Assembly (NCBI GenBank): GCA_963795835.1
Contig: CAWCJC010000001.1
Coordinates: 940,264-1,004,263, forward strand
DNA length: 64,000 nucleotides
Source of the DNA: JALYXI01 sp963795835
GTDB taxonomy: Bacteria; Acidobacteriota; Terriglobia; Bryobacterales; Bryobacteraceae
Reading direction: 5' to 3'
In this document: positions 1 to 8,038 of the stretch, one piece after another
Position numbering within the stretch: the first letter of the stretch is position 1
Layout: every line of letters begins with the position of its first letter
Made by a program: the position numbers and the translations under genes
The notes under the pieces: generated by a model
Told to the model about the DNA's origin: nothing
The model's database searches: none
The model's input: only the letters and a program-made list of their open reading frames with translations

Positions 1-914
1 CGGGCCAGCAGCGGCGGTACCAGCAGATCGACCACATTCTGCTTCGCAGACCGGAAGCAGCCAGGCGCGCTGACGATGGGTATATCGTCCTTATACGCCA
101 ACATCATCAGATTCCCAGGTTCCACGGGCGCCAGGAATCTCTCCAGTTGAGCACCCGATCTCAGAAGCGCCCGGCCAACCACATCTTCAGGACCGGCGGG
201 GGCGGTGGAGGACGCGACCAGGATCATGGACGGGCGGGCCTTCAGGAGTGTCTGCAAGCCATGCAACACCTGATCTTCCTCCTCGACACAAGCTACGGCA
301 AGAGGCGCGGGAATAGCATATCGCTCAAAACGTTGCCGCATAATGCTCTCAAACATTTGCCGGGCTCGTTCGCCGCGAAGAGCATCGCAGTACAGAACAC
401 CAACAGAAGGTTGACGCAGCGGACGAGCCTGCATAATGGGTCCGCGGTCGCGAAGCAGCGCGACCAAACCTTCCAGATCCGATTTTGCAACGGCGAAGGG
501 CGCGCTTTTCACAGTCGCAATACGTTGGCCGGCTGGGGCATAGCTGAAATTGAGAGCTGTCGCGATAACCACACTTGACGTGCAGTTAATCTGCTTCAAC
601 AACTCGTCATCCACCAGCACGCAACAATTTTCGGTGGCCGTCAGATTGGCGCGTCCGCCTGCTGTTAGCTTCACTTCGTAGCAGCCACAGGCAATCTCGC
701 CCGCGATGGCGCAAACCGCGTCGTCCTCGCCCACTTCACCCTCTTCCAGCTCGGTCACCCAGACACGGTCCATGCCTTCCAGCTGCAGCACGCGCACATC
801 TTCGTCACGAATCAAATGCCCTTTACCCAACAGCTTTTTGCCCCCGGAACGAAAAATCGGGCAACACAAAACCCTGCCGGTTGATTCTCTGACTTCCACG
901 GTCTGAGCTTTCAT
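1..914 (-). CDS. Molybdopterin-binding (MoeA/MogA-like) domain protein, 3' end cut by window edge
   Basis: The minus-strand frame from the ATG at 914 stays open to the left edge, so about 304 residues are visible and the C-terminus is missing. The start MKAQTVEV has no close in-frame competitor. The last visible part reads PVEPGNLMMLAYKDDIPIV followed by SAPGCFRSAKQNVVD. This matches the proline/glycine-rich PxxPGN...PGCxRSxK signature of molybdopterin-binding domains found in molybdenum-cofactor enzymes and in MobA-fused proteins. The N-terminal third resembles a stand-alone substrate-binding part. The role in molybdenum cofactor synthesis or handling is inferred from family resemblance; the exact enzyme step is unknown. 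The gene is separated by 108 nt from the arginine genes and is probably its own unit. Confidence 0.75.
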   Translation of the reverse strand, partial: MKAQTVEVRESTGRVLCCPIFRSGGKKLLGKGHLIRDEDVRVLQLEGMDRVWVTELEEGEVGEDDAVCAIAGEIACGCYEVKLTAGGRANLTATENCCVLVDDELLKQINCTSSVVIATALNFSYAPAGQRIATVKSAPFAVAKSDLEGLVALLRDRGPIMQARPLRQPSVGVLYCDALRGERARQMFESIMRQRFERYAIPAPLAVACVEEEDQVLHGLQTLLKARPSMILVASSTAPAGPEDVVGRALLRSGAQLERFLAPVEPGNLMMLAYKDDIPIVSAPGCFRSAKQNVVDLLVPPLLA

Positions 915-1022
915 AATCCCCTTGCTACCCGGTTTAGCGGGTGCTTGATTAGAATTTTACAGAATAATAGAAGGACTATACCGCAAATATTCTCAGAAAT
1001 CTTTACAATTCTGCGGGCCTAA

Positions 1023-1607
1023 CTATTTTACTGTTGGAAGTTGAATATAAAGTCCCGGTTCGGGCGGCGTAAGAAAGCCGGAAACCCATTTATCCGGCCG
1101 CAGAACGCGGAGAACGGCGATTTCGTCGCAGGATTGAAATTTTGGGCATCGCAGACAATCCTTCCATACTTTCAAAGGCAATTCGCCGCGTTCTACCTCA
1201 TGAAATCCTACCTTCGCGAAGAACCCGGGGACATAAGTAAACGCGAACACAGCGTGCAATTCATAGGCGACCGCTTCTTTTACCAGAGCTTCGACAATCA
1301 GGCGGCCCGCGCCTTGCGTCTTGGCCTGCTCGGAAACAGCGAGGGACCGGATTTCGCCAGAGGTGGGGCTATAGAAATGAAGAGCTCCACACCCGAGCAA
1401 AGTTTTACCAGAATACAATACGGTAAAATCCCGCATGTTTTCTGATAATTCAAACTCTGTGCGCGCCAGCATGATTCCTTGCGCTGCATAGTTATTGATC
1501 AGTTCGAGCAGAGGCCCGATATCCCGCATGGCGGCTTTGCGGATGGTCAGGTCGCGAATCGACGCGGAGGCGGGAGCCACGGCATCTTCGGTGAGCGCAC
1601 TGATCAT
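1023..1607 (-). CDS. argA: Short-form N-acetylglutamate synthase (GNAT acetyltransferase)
   Basis: This 194-residue GNAT protein would acetylate glutamate from acetyl-CoA, the first step of arginine synthesis. After a loose N-terminus (about 20 residues), the fold runs from TIRKAAMRDIGPLLELI to about residue 150. The acetyl-CoA loop is represented by SEQAKTQGAGRLIVEAL, and FAFTYVPGFFAKVGFHEV is typical of the short N-acetylglutamate synthases that lack the kinase-like domain of E. coli ArgA. Its ATG overlaps the argB stop as ATGA (1604-1607), so translation is probably coupled to argB and argC. The context supports the substrate choice. A different GNAT substrate remains possible because the acceptor is not visible from sequence. 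Confidence 0.82.
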   Translation of the reverse strand: MISALTEDAVAPASASIRDLTIRKAAMRDIGPLLELINNYAAQGIMLARTEFELSENMRDFTVLYSGKTLLGCGALHFYSPTSGEIRSLAVSEQAKTQGAGRLIVEALVKEAVAYELHAVFAFTYVPGFFAKVGFHEVERGELPLKVWKDCLRCPKFQSCDEIAVLRVLRPDKWVSGFLTPPEPGLYIQLPTVK

Positions 1608-2380
1608 GCGTTTGCCTCGATTTCGGTGCCCAGGGCTTCGCCTTGCAAGAGCCGAGTGAGGACTTCCGGCTCGAACCCAGGGGCGATTTTTACCCGTTCG
1701 ACGCCTTGATCGAGCGCGAACGTGGCCGCGTTGAGCTTCGCTTGCATTCCGCCTCTAGCGACCCCGGAATCGATGAGTTGCCGGGCTGAACGTGCGGTAA
1801 GGCTTGGGATCAGCTGATTCGTTGCATCGAGAACGCCGGAGACATCGGTCAGGAAAATGAGAGTTTCGGCGGCAAACGCGGCGGCACAGGCCACAGCCAC
1901 CTGGTCGGCATTCACGTTCCAGAAGTGGCCCTCTGCATCGCCCGCCAAACACGCGATCACGGGTAGGAAACCTGCATCTGAGAGGACCTCCAGCAAGCGC
2001 CCATTCGCTCCTGTGACGCGCCCCACCGCGCCGAGTTCAGCACTCATCTGTTCCGCTTGGACCAGCCACCCGTCAAGACCGGTCAGCCCAACAGCGCCAC
2101 ATCCGGCCCGAACCAAGGCCGCCACCAGTTCGCCATTCACTTTGCCGGCAAGCACTTTGAGCACGGCATCCATGGTTTCCGGCGAAGTCACGCGCAATCC
2201 TTGGCGGAACTCGCTCACGATCCCACGCGCCTCCAGGTACTGCGTAATCTGCTTGCCACCGCCATGCACTACAGCGATTTTGTGACCTTTCTGAAGAAGA
2301 ACCGCTATCTGGCGGGCGAGGCTGTGCCGTTGGTCCGCCGAATCGATGAGCGTGCCGCCGAGCTTAATCAGCAGCTTCAC
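1604..2380 (-). CDS. argB: Acetylglutamate kinase
   Basis: This 258-residue amino-acid kinase phosphorylates N-acetylglutamate, the second step of arginine synthesis. The nucleotide-binding start VKLLIKLGGTLIDSADQ is followed by AVVHGGGKQITQYLEARGI and the later FLTDVSGVLDA and GGMQAKLNAA motifs, all standard for ArgB. A longer frame reaches 2512, but its extra residues read through argC and look like nothing. The GTG at 2380 gives the family N-terminus and a GTGA overlap with the argC stop at 2377. Length is slightly short but within the family range. It is translationally coupled to argC upstream and to the acetyltransferase downstream. Confidence 0.95.
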   Translation of the reverse strand: MKLLIKLGGTLIDSADQRHSLARQIAVLLQKGHKIAVVHGGGKQITQYLEARGIVSEFRQGLRVTSPETMDAVLKVLAGKVNGELVAALVRAGCGAVGLTGLDGWLVQAEQMSAELGAVGRVTGANGRLLEVLSDAGFLPVIACLAGDAEGHFWNVNADQVAVACAAAFAAETLIFLTDVSGVLDATNQLIPSLTARSARQLIDSGVARGGMQAKLNAATFALDQGVERVKIAPGFEPEVLTRLLQGEALGTEIEANA

Positions 2381-3366
2381 AGTAAACCTTCTGTCTCCGG
2401 CAGGCCCAGCATTAGATTTAGATTCTGGATCGCCTGGCCGGCAGCACCTTTGCCGAGGTTGTCGATGGCCGTAACGATCACCCCTCGGCAACTGGCAGGG
2501 TCGGTTACCCAACCAATTCCACAGAGGTTGGTGTGAGCCACCGAGAGAATGTCCGGGAGTGTACCGGGCGCCTCCAAGCGGACGAAGGGTTCGGCTGCAT
2601 ACCGCTCGCGATAAGTGGATTCGATGCGTTCCAGGTTCGCGGGCGTAGCGCGAAAGTAGATGGTTTCCAGGATTCCGCGATCGATCGGAATCAATTGCGC
2701 GGTGAAGCTGAATTCGTGTTCCTGAAGCCCGGACGTTTGCAGCACTTCCGGCACATGCCTGTGGCGCAGAACCGAGTAAACCGAAAAGTTATTCGAAACT
2801 TCGCAGAAGCTTGTTTTGAGCGACGCCTTCCGTCCGGCGCCGCTGACGCCTGACTTCGCATCGCAAATCACGCCTGCCGAACGATCAATGAGACCGGCGC
2901 TCACCAAAGGAGCCAGAGCCAGGTTCGCGGCAGTGGGATAACAACCGGGGTTCGAAACGAACTGCGCGCCGGCAATGGCGGCACGGTTGAATTCGGGAAG
3001 CCCATAGACGGCTTGTTGTAGGAGATGACTGGCGGTGTGAGGCTCGTTATACCAGCGGCTAAAGTTGTCCGCTGTGCCCAAGCGAAAGGCTCCGCTCAAA
3101 TCGATGCAGCGCGCTCCCGTGTCAAGAATCCAAGGCACAGCGGCCATCGACACATCGGGCGAGGTGGCGAGCAAGATCGCATCGAGCTTTGCTTCCTGAA
3201 CGGCTGCCTGAACGGCCGCCGGAGTAAATGCAATCCCATTACCGCCATCCGCAGTCTCCCGATGATGAAGCAGAAGGGGGTCGATATGGGGATGACGTGT
3301 TAATAGCTTGAGGGCTTCGGTACCGCTGTAGCCGCTATGGCCCGCGATGCCAACCTGAAAACGCAT
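2377..3366 (-). CDS. argC: N-acetyl-gamma-glutamyl-phosphate reductase
   Basis: This NADPH-dependent reductase (329 residues) makes N-acetylglutamate semialdehyde, the third arginine step. The Rossmann start FQVGIAGHSGYSGTEALKLL matches the AGxxGYxGxEL signature, and the active-site cysteine lies in FVSNPGCYPTAANLAL. The tail KGAAGQAIQNLNLMLGLPE is the classic ArgC C-terminus. It overlaps argB by 4 nt. The ATG at 3366 has no clear Shine-Dalgarno sequence. An inverted repeat with TTATTC/GAATAA arms sits immediately upstream and could be an arginine-repressor site. The zinc-ribbon gene ends only 30 nt upstream on the same strand. Confidence 0.96.
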   Translation of the reverse strand: MRFQVGIAGHSGYSGTEALKLLTRHPHIDPLLLHHRETADGGNGIAFTPAAVQAAVQEAKLDAILLATSPDVSMAAVPWILDTGARCIDLSGAFRLGTADNFSRWYNEPHTASHLLQQAVYGLPEFNRAAIAGAQFVSNPGCYPTAANLALAPLVSAGLIDRSAGVICDAKSGVSGAGRKASLKTSFCEVSNNFSVYSVLRHRHVPEVLQTSGLQEHEFSFTAQLIPIDRGILETIYFRATPANLERIESTYRERYAAEPFVRLEAPGTLPDILSVAHTNLCGIGWVTDPASCRGVIVTAIDNLGKGAAGQAIQNLNLMLGLPETEGLL

Positions 3367-3368
3367 AT

Positions 3369-3388
3369 TTATTCGTTTGGATGAATAA
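3369..3388 (-). promoter_or_regulatory. Operator-like inverted repeat at the argC start
   Basis: Two perfect 6-nt arms, TTATTC (3369-3374) and GAATAA (3383-3388), flank an 8-nt centre and end 2 nt before the argC ATG. The adjoining TGAATAATTAT (3382-3392) resembles one half of the ARG box bound by ArgR/AhrC (TGAAT, AT-rich centre, ATTCA). The position would block ribosome access or transcription. The match is partial and no experimental site is known here, so a role in arginine repression is inference. Confidence 0.4.
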
Positions 3389-3396
3389 TTATGCTA

Positions 3397-3849
3397 TCAC
3401 GATTCCGACGCTGACCGCTGTGCAAGATCTCCGATCAGTGGCAACGCATATCGCTCTTCCCGGCTCGCTTTCACCATCATGAAAATCCAGATGCCAAACA
3501 TCACTGCCTCGAGCAGACGGTCAGCACGATATCCGGGGACCTCGAGATCCTGGAATACGGGCCTTACCGCCCAATGAATGAAGAGCCAAACCGCGAAAAG
3601 GTAGAGACCCTGGAACGCGTTGAAACGAACCGTTGGATCAGTCCGGAACTTTCGCGACGCGAGCACCACCACAGCTAGAATCCAGCCGACTACCGGGATA
3701 TAGCAGAGTATCGAAGCCGAACGGGAGCTTAAATTCTCGAACGGCTCACGAGCGGGAGCGACGGTGGCCGCTGGTTGTGCAGAGCCGCATTTCGCACAAA
3801 AGCGGTCACGCTCATGGGCGACAGATCCGCAATGGCTGCAAAAAGGCAT
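3397..3849 (-). CDS. Zinc-ribbon membrane protein of unknown function
   Basis: This protein has 150 residues. An N-terminal zinc ribbon (CSHCG near residue 4 and CAKCG near residue 18) is followed by a linker and then hydrophobic stretches around residues 45-65, 78-95 and 110-130 (ILCYIPVVGWILAVVVL, LYLFAVWLFIHWAV, LLEAVMFGIWIFMMV). This architecture resembles the DUF4870-type small membrane proteins that carry a zinc ribbon. The gene lies directly upstream of argC on the same strand with a 30-nt gap, so it may be co-transcribed with the arginine genes, although no functional link is evident. It is divergent from the metallo-hydrolase gene, with 81 nt between the two starts. Confidence 0.8.
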   Translation of the reverse strand: MPFCSHCGSVAHERDRFCAKCGSAQPAATVAPAREPFENLSSRSASILCYIPVVGWILAVVVLASRKFRTDPTVRFNAFQGLYLFAVWLFIHWAVRPVFQDLEVPGYRADRLLEAVMFGIWIFMMVKASREERYALPLIGDLAQRSASES

Positions 3850-3930
3850 TCTACTTGGAATTACGAACCCGCGCGGACCTTAGTTCCAACGGCCGGGCGA
3901 GGAACCCACTATGATACGATTCTTTCGATT

Positions 3931-4920
3931 ATGAAAAGTGTTTGTGCGTTGATTCTATTTTGCGCCGCAGCTCTTTCCGCTGCGCCCAAGACCATGACCG
4001 TCTACTTCGTCGATACCGAAGGCGGCCAGGCGACTCTGTTCGTTTCGCCCACGGGGCAATCGATGCTGGTCGACACCGGATGGCCCGGTTTTGAGGGCCG
4101 CGATGCAAAACGCATCGCCGCCGCCGCTAAAGACGCGGGAGTGAAACAAATCGATTATCTGGTTGTGACTCACTACCACGTCGACCACGCGGGCGGCGTA
4201 CCTCAGCTGGCGGCGCTGCTGCCGATCAAGCACTTTGTGGATCATGGATCGTCCTTCGAGCACACCGCCGATGCAGACCAACTATATCGGGCATACACGA
4301 CAACGCGAGACGCCGGCAAGCATCTGGAAGTAAAGCCGGGCGATTCGATTCCCGTTTCGGGCATGAATGTTCGCGTGCTGACGGCGGCGGGCAATCAGAT
4401 TTCCGCGGCAGGGACGCCCAACCCGAATTGCGCAGGCACGCAGATGAAAGATCCGGATCCCTCAGAGAACGCCCGATCCTTGGGCACGCTGATTACCTTC
4501 GGCAAATTCCGGCTGCTGGATCTGGGTGACCTGACTTGGAATAAGGAGTATGAGTTAGTCTGCCCGTCCAACAAGATCGGAACGGTAGACGTTTACTTGA
4601 CCACGCATCACGGCTTGGATCAATCGGGTTTGCCGGCACTGGTGAAGGCGGTACACCCGCGCGTCGCGATAATGAACAACGGAGCGAAAAAAGGCGGTGC
4701 CCCGGTAGCCTGGCAGGCGGTGAAAGACTCGCCAGGTCTTCAGGATTTATGGCAACTGCATTTTGCGGAAGCTGGCGGCGCGGAGCATAACGTCGACGAA
4801 AAAATGATTGCGAACCCAAGCGCGGCAAGCGATGCTGGCAATTACCTGAAGCTGACCGCGCGCGAAGACGGTCACTTTACCGTCCTGAACTCGCGGAATG
4901 GAGTAAGCAAGGATTACTAA
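3931..4920 (+). CDS. Secreted metallo-beta-lactamase-fold hydrolase
   Basis: This 329-residue protein starts with a signal peptide (MKSVCALILFCAAALSAAP, cleavage near 18). The hydrolase domain carries the HxHxDH metal motif at residues 81-86 (THYHVDHAGG) and later histidine and aspartate ligands (LLDLGDLTW, YLTTHHGLD). It resembles the stand-alone MBL domains related to the C-terminal part of ComEC. A frame open 156 nt further upstream would place coding sequence ahead of the signal peptide and overlap the divergent gene, so the ATG at 3931 was chosen. Substrate unknown. It is periplasmic or exported by prediction and begins a possible three-gene unit with the next two reading frames. Confidence 0.88.
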   Translation: MKSVCALILFCAAALSAAPKTMTVYFVDTEGGQATLFVSPTGQSMLVDTGWPGFEGRDAKRIAAAAKDAGVKQIDYLVVTHYHVDHAGGVPQLAALLPIKHFVDHGSSFEHTADADQLYRAYTTTRDAGKHLEVKPGDSIPVSGMNVRVLTAAGNQISAAGTPNPNCAGTQMKDPDPSENARSLGTLITFGKFRLLDLGDLTWNKEYELVCPSNKIGTVDVYLTTHHGLDQSGLPALVKAVHPRVAIMNNGAKKGGAPVAWQAVKDSPGLQDLWQLHFAEAGGAEHNVDEKMIANPSAASDAGNYLKLTAREDGHFTVLNSRNGVSKDY

Positions 4921-4923
4921 ACC

Positions 4924-5139
4924 GTGGGGTTTGAGCTTTACGTTTCGAATGGAGTAGCCCGCGCGGAGGGCACGCACGAATACAGGCCGATGGGCACGGC
5001 GGTAATCTCCGTGACCGATTTGTTTCGCGCGCGAGACTTCGATTCGCGCCGTCCAGGCACTAAGGACCGCACGGCAGATTTCGCGGGGTTCTTCGGGTCG
5101 TTGGTGGATTTGAACGACTACTTGAGGAGTTTGCGCTAG
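4924..5139 (+). CDS. Small hypothetical protein
   Basis: A 71-residue frame starts at GTG 3 nt after the upstream hydrolase and ends exactly where the SRPBCC gene begins (stop 5137-5139, ATG 5140). This tight fit is what supports it. The product is soluble, with no signal peptide, membrane segment or motif I recognise. It starts GFELYVSNGVARAEGTHEY and ends in a leucine-rich NDYLRSLR. It may be a real small protein, a remnant of a longer gene, or chance. Confidence 0.45.
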   Translation: MGFELYVSNGVARAEGTHEYRPMGTAVISVTDLFRARDFDSRRPGTKDRTADFAGFFGSLVDLNDYLRSLR

Positions 5140-5562
5140 ATGAAGTACCTTTTAATTGCTGGAATTCTGGTGGTGGTTGCGGGGGCGGTGGTTTTTGCTT
5201 TGGGCTCGATGCTTCCGGTACAGCATCGCGTACAGCGGACAAAGCAGTTTCACAACCCGCCTGCGGAAGTGTACTCTGTTGTGGTTGGACCCACTGACTG
5301 GCTCCCGGGTCGACAGGTGGCAACCGAGCAGGTGGAGAAAGATCCCCCACGGAAACTGGTGACGCGCATCGCGGACAAGAGCCTGCCCTTCGGGGGAACG
5401 TGGACCTATGAGCTGAAGCCTGCCGGCGCCGGTACGGAACTAACCATCACGGAGGTGGGCGAGGTTTACAACCCTTTGTTCCGGTTTGTTTCGAAATATG
5501 TCATGGGGCACACTTCAACGATTGACGGATACCTTGCCGCGTTGACCAAAAAGCTGGGTTAG
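5140..5562 (+). CDS. Membrane-anchored SRPBCC (START-like) protein
   Basis: This 140-residue protein has one N-terminal membrane segment (LLIAGILVVVAGAVVFALGS, residues 4-23). The rest is an SRPBCC/polyketide-cyclase-like domain: VQRTKQFHNPPAEVYSVV at its start, GGTWTYELKPAGAGTELTI in the middle and a long C-terminal helix (STIDGYLAALTKKLG). SRPBCC domains bind hydrophobic ligands in a deep pocket; the ligand here is unknown. The ATG directly follows the stop of the preceding small frame, which suggests co-transcription. A 73-nt gap separates its end from the convergent nuclease-like gene. Confidence 0.85.
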   Translation: MKYLLIAGILVVVAGAVVFALGSMLPVQHRVQRTKQFHNPPAEVYSVVVGPTDWLPGRQVATEQVEKDPPRKLVTRIADKSLPFGGTWTYELKPAGAGTELTITEVGEVYNPLFRFVSKYVMGHTSTIDGYLAALTKKLG

Positions 5563-5635
5563 CTCTGGTGGTGGGACACGAGAGCGCTTCTCGCAAGCAC
5601 AGATTCGTGGTGCGAGTCCGACAGCAATGCGGCTT

Positions 5636-7030
5636 TCACGGGCGGTCGTCGCCACTGAGGCGGAACATGGTGCGGATTTCGCTGCGCCAATGATTCGCAA
5701 GGCCGATACGCTGCACTTCGATAGCCGGAGAGAAGAAGCTTAGAATCGTTTCCGCGGTGGAGTGGAATTCGAGAGACGGGGCTACCAGAAGCAGCTTCGG
5801 AGGCTTAGGCGAGACCGCATGGCCGGGAAAGTAGCCGGAGCGCGTGAAGTCTCCCGCGGCCGCATGTTGCGCCACGCGCATCCAGTAGTCGAGCGCTTGC
5901 AGCGGAAGCTGAATGTCGGCCGAGGCTTTCAGTTCCAGTACGGTGAGGCGCCCCGAATGATCGATTGCCAGCAGGTCGGCAATGCCTCGGTCCCCGCCCG
6001 TGAAAGCGGGAACCTGGCCGTACACGGGGGAGGCGCGGAGTGCAGGGTCTACCTGGTCCAGGTGGGCGCGAACTTGAGATTCGAGCCAGCGTTCTGGTTC
6101 CTTAGTATGCAGCAGACCGGTCGATTCGGTGCGCAAGCGCGAGAGTTCGATTGCGTGCGCTAACGTATCCTTCGCGCGCGTAGAACTTGGATCGCGCGCG
6201 AACTCCAGGCCATAAATGCGCAGGCTGGCGGTGCCATCAGGCTGAAGAACTCGCTCGAAGCCGGGTACCGAAGCAAGTTCGGGATCGAGGGGCTCCGGCT
6301 GAGCGGGCGCACGGTGGCAAACCATCAGGGCGGTGTCGAGATTTCCGGCGTCGCGCGGGTCGATCGCCAGAGCATGGTCGTCTTCGTCGTATATGAAAAG
6401 TAAGCAGGGTTGCTTCAAAAACGCCAAGCGGAGTGCTGTTTGCCTCTCCTTTCCAGCCGGAAGGAAAAGGATCAGGTCTTCGATCGCCAACTTCGGCTTG
6501 CGAGCGCGCACATAACTGAGCCAAATCAGGCCGAAAGCGAGAATTCCCGCCGGATCCTCCAAGTTGGCCGGCGCGGCAATGGCGGCCCTGCCTTTCTTCC
6601 CGCGGCGGAGGAAGGCGCGCGGGAATGCGGGCGAGAGGCTGTGCTCCAGGTTCGCCTCAGCCGAAAGTTCCTGAAGCTCCCAATCCGGAAATTCGCGACT
6701 CAGAAATCGGCCGAAGCGTTCCCGGAATTCCAGTTTGCGGCCCCTCTTGCGCCACTCCATGTTGCGGGGGTTGGCCATATCGAGCAGCTGCATCGTCCCT
6801 TGTTTTCCGCCGAAATGCTGCACAGTCAGTTCTACGCGCCCGGCTTCCTGCTTCAGGCCGATGATGCGGCGGGATAAGTTTTTATGCTGCTCCCAAGCTT
6901 GAAGCAGGACGTGCGAGGAACGCGGTTCCAGGGAATAGTTATTCGCGTTGAGGGGCAGAAGGGGTTCGCCCGGCTCCAGCAGCGCGGGCAGCACGGCCGA
7001 TTCGACGAACTTCTTCAGTTGCTCGATCAT
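5636..7030 (-). CDS. Putative PD-(D/E)XK nuclease-fold protein
   Basis: This 464-residue protein has no signal peptide. The C-terminal third contains a pattern typical of restriction-endonuclease-like folds: GIADLL with Asp352, then RLTVLELKAS with Glu366 and Lys368, and a following QALDYW (Gln378). A glutamate in the preceding helix (WLESQV, Glu318) completes the usual set. The N-terminal 250 residues are a separate charged region with no fold I recognise. The motif arrangement is like NucS/RecB-type nucleases and suggests a DNA-acting enzyme, perhaps in repair, but this is inference. The gene stands alone, convergent with SRPBCC and divergent from the L,D-transpeptidase gene. Confidence 0.75.
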   Translation of the reverse strand: MIEQLKKFVESAVLPALLEPGEPLLPLNANNYSLEPRSSHVLLQAWEQHKNLSRRIIGLKQEAGRVELTVQHFGGKQGTMQLLDMANPRNMEWRKRGRKLEFRERFGRFLSREFPDWELQELSAEANLEHSLSPAFPRAFLRRGKKGRAAIAAPANLEDPAGILAFGLIWLSYVRARKPKLAIEDLILFLPAGKERQTALRLAFLKQPCLLFIYDEDDHALAIDPRDAGNLDTALMVCHRAPAQPEPLDPELASVPGFERVLQPDGTASLRIYGLEFARDPSSTRAKDTLAHAIELSRLRTESTGLLHTKEPERWLESQVRAHLDQVDPALRASPVYGQVPAFTGGDRGIADLLAIDHSGRLTVLELKASADIQLPLQALDYWMRVAQHAAAGDFTRSGYFPGHAVSPKPPKLLLVAPSLEFHSTAETILSFFSPAIEVQRIGLANHWRSEIRTMFRLSGDDRP

Positions 7031-7099
7031 TTGCCATGGCCAGGGTAACAGGCAAGCCCTTGGCGCTTCAATTGCTCCCTTCTTGAGCCAGGAGTACTT

Positions 7100-8038
7100 G
7101 TGTTCGCATCCTTAAGTCTGCTTTTGCTTGCTGCTTCAATCGATCCTGCTTTGATCAACGATCCGGCGCACGCCGAGACACTGAACGCGAAGAGCAGAGG
7201 CGCGCAGGTGATCCGCGCTCAGATTTTGATGGACCGCGCGCATGTGTCGTCGGGAGAAATCGATGGAACCTGGGGGCATAACGTGCAAGTGGCAATTGCG
7301 GCATTTCGCGCTGCGCACGATTTACCTGCCGGCACCACGGTGGATCAGGAGATGTGGGCCGCACTGAATAAGGATGAGGCGCCGGCGATCATCTCCTATG
7401 AAATTCTTCCGGCCGATGTAGCGGGTCCTTTCGAGAAGATTCCGCCAACAATGGAAGAGAAGGCCAAGCTGAAGACGCTCACCTACGAATCCGCCCAGGA
7501 ATTGCTGGCGGAAAAGTTTCATTGCTCACCGGGGCTGCTGGCGGAGTTGAATCCGGGGAAGAAATTCGATGAGGCCGGCGTTTCGATTATGGTGCCGAAT
7601 GTAATTACTACAACTCCCGGAAGAGCGGCTTCCGTGGTGGTGAATGGCACCGATCTTTCCGTACAGGCGCTGAATGCCGAGGGCAAAATGCTGGCGTTTT
7701 ATCCGGCGTCCGTAGGTAGTGAGCACGATCCGTTGCCGGTGGGTGAATGGAAGGTGGTGGGAGTGAGCCACAATCCGATTTACAACTACAACTCTGACCG
7801 TTTCTGGGACGCGAAGGGTGAGCACGCAGAGGCGAAGATCGCGGCGGGTCCGCGCAATCCAGTGGGTGTGGTGTGGATCGCTCTTTCGAAAGAACATTAC
7901 GGCATCCACGGATCGCCGACGCCGAAGGCAATCGGCCATACGCAATCTCACGGATGCATTCGGCTCACGAACTGGGACGCCACGCAGCTTGCCGCGATGG
8001 TGAGGGCTGGAACGCCGGTGACGTTGAAGGAGAATTAA
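7100..8038 (+). CDS. L,D-transpeptidase (YkuD) with peptidoglycan-binding domain
   Basis: This 312-residue exported enzyme would cross-link or modify peptidoglycan. A short hydrophobic N-terminus (FASLSLLLLAASIDPAL) is followed by a peptidoglycan-binding domain at about residues 35-95 (GEIDGTWGHNVQVAIAAFRA). A LysM-like stretch lies near 125-165, and the YkuD catalytic domain runs from about 170 to the end. The catalytic motif is intact: HGSP, then SHGCIRL with Cys286. The GTG start at 7100 is preceded by AGGAG at 7090-7094. Its TAA overlaps the ATG of the M23 peptidase gene (TAATG, 8036-8040), so the two wall enzymes are probably translated together. Confidence 0.93.
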   Translation: MFASLSLLLLAASIDPALINDPAHAETLNAKSRGAQVIRAQILMDRAHVSSGEIDGTWGHNVQVAIAAFRAAHDLPAGTTVDQEMWAALNKDEAPAIISYEILPADVAGPFEKIPPTMEEKAKLKTLTYESAQELLAEKFHCSPGLLAELNPGKKFDEAGVSIMVPNVITTTPGRAASVVVNGTDLSVQALNAEGKMLAFYPASVGSEHDPLPVGEWKVVGVSHNPIYNYNSDRFWDAKGEHAEAKIAAGPRNPVGVVWIALSKEHYGIHGSPTPKAIGHTQSHGCIRLTNWDATQLAAMVRAGTPVTLKEN

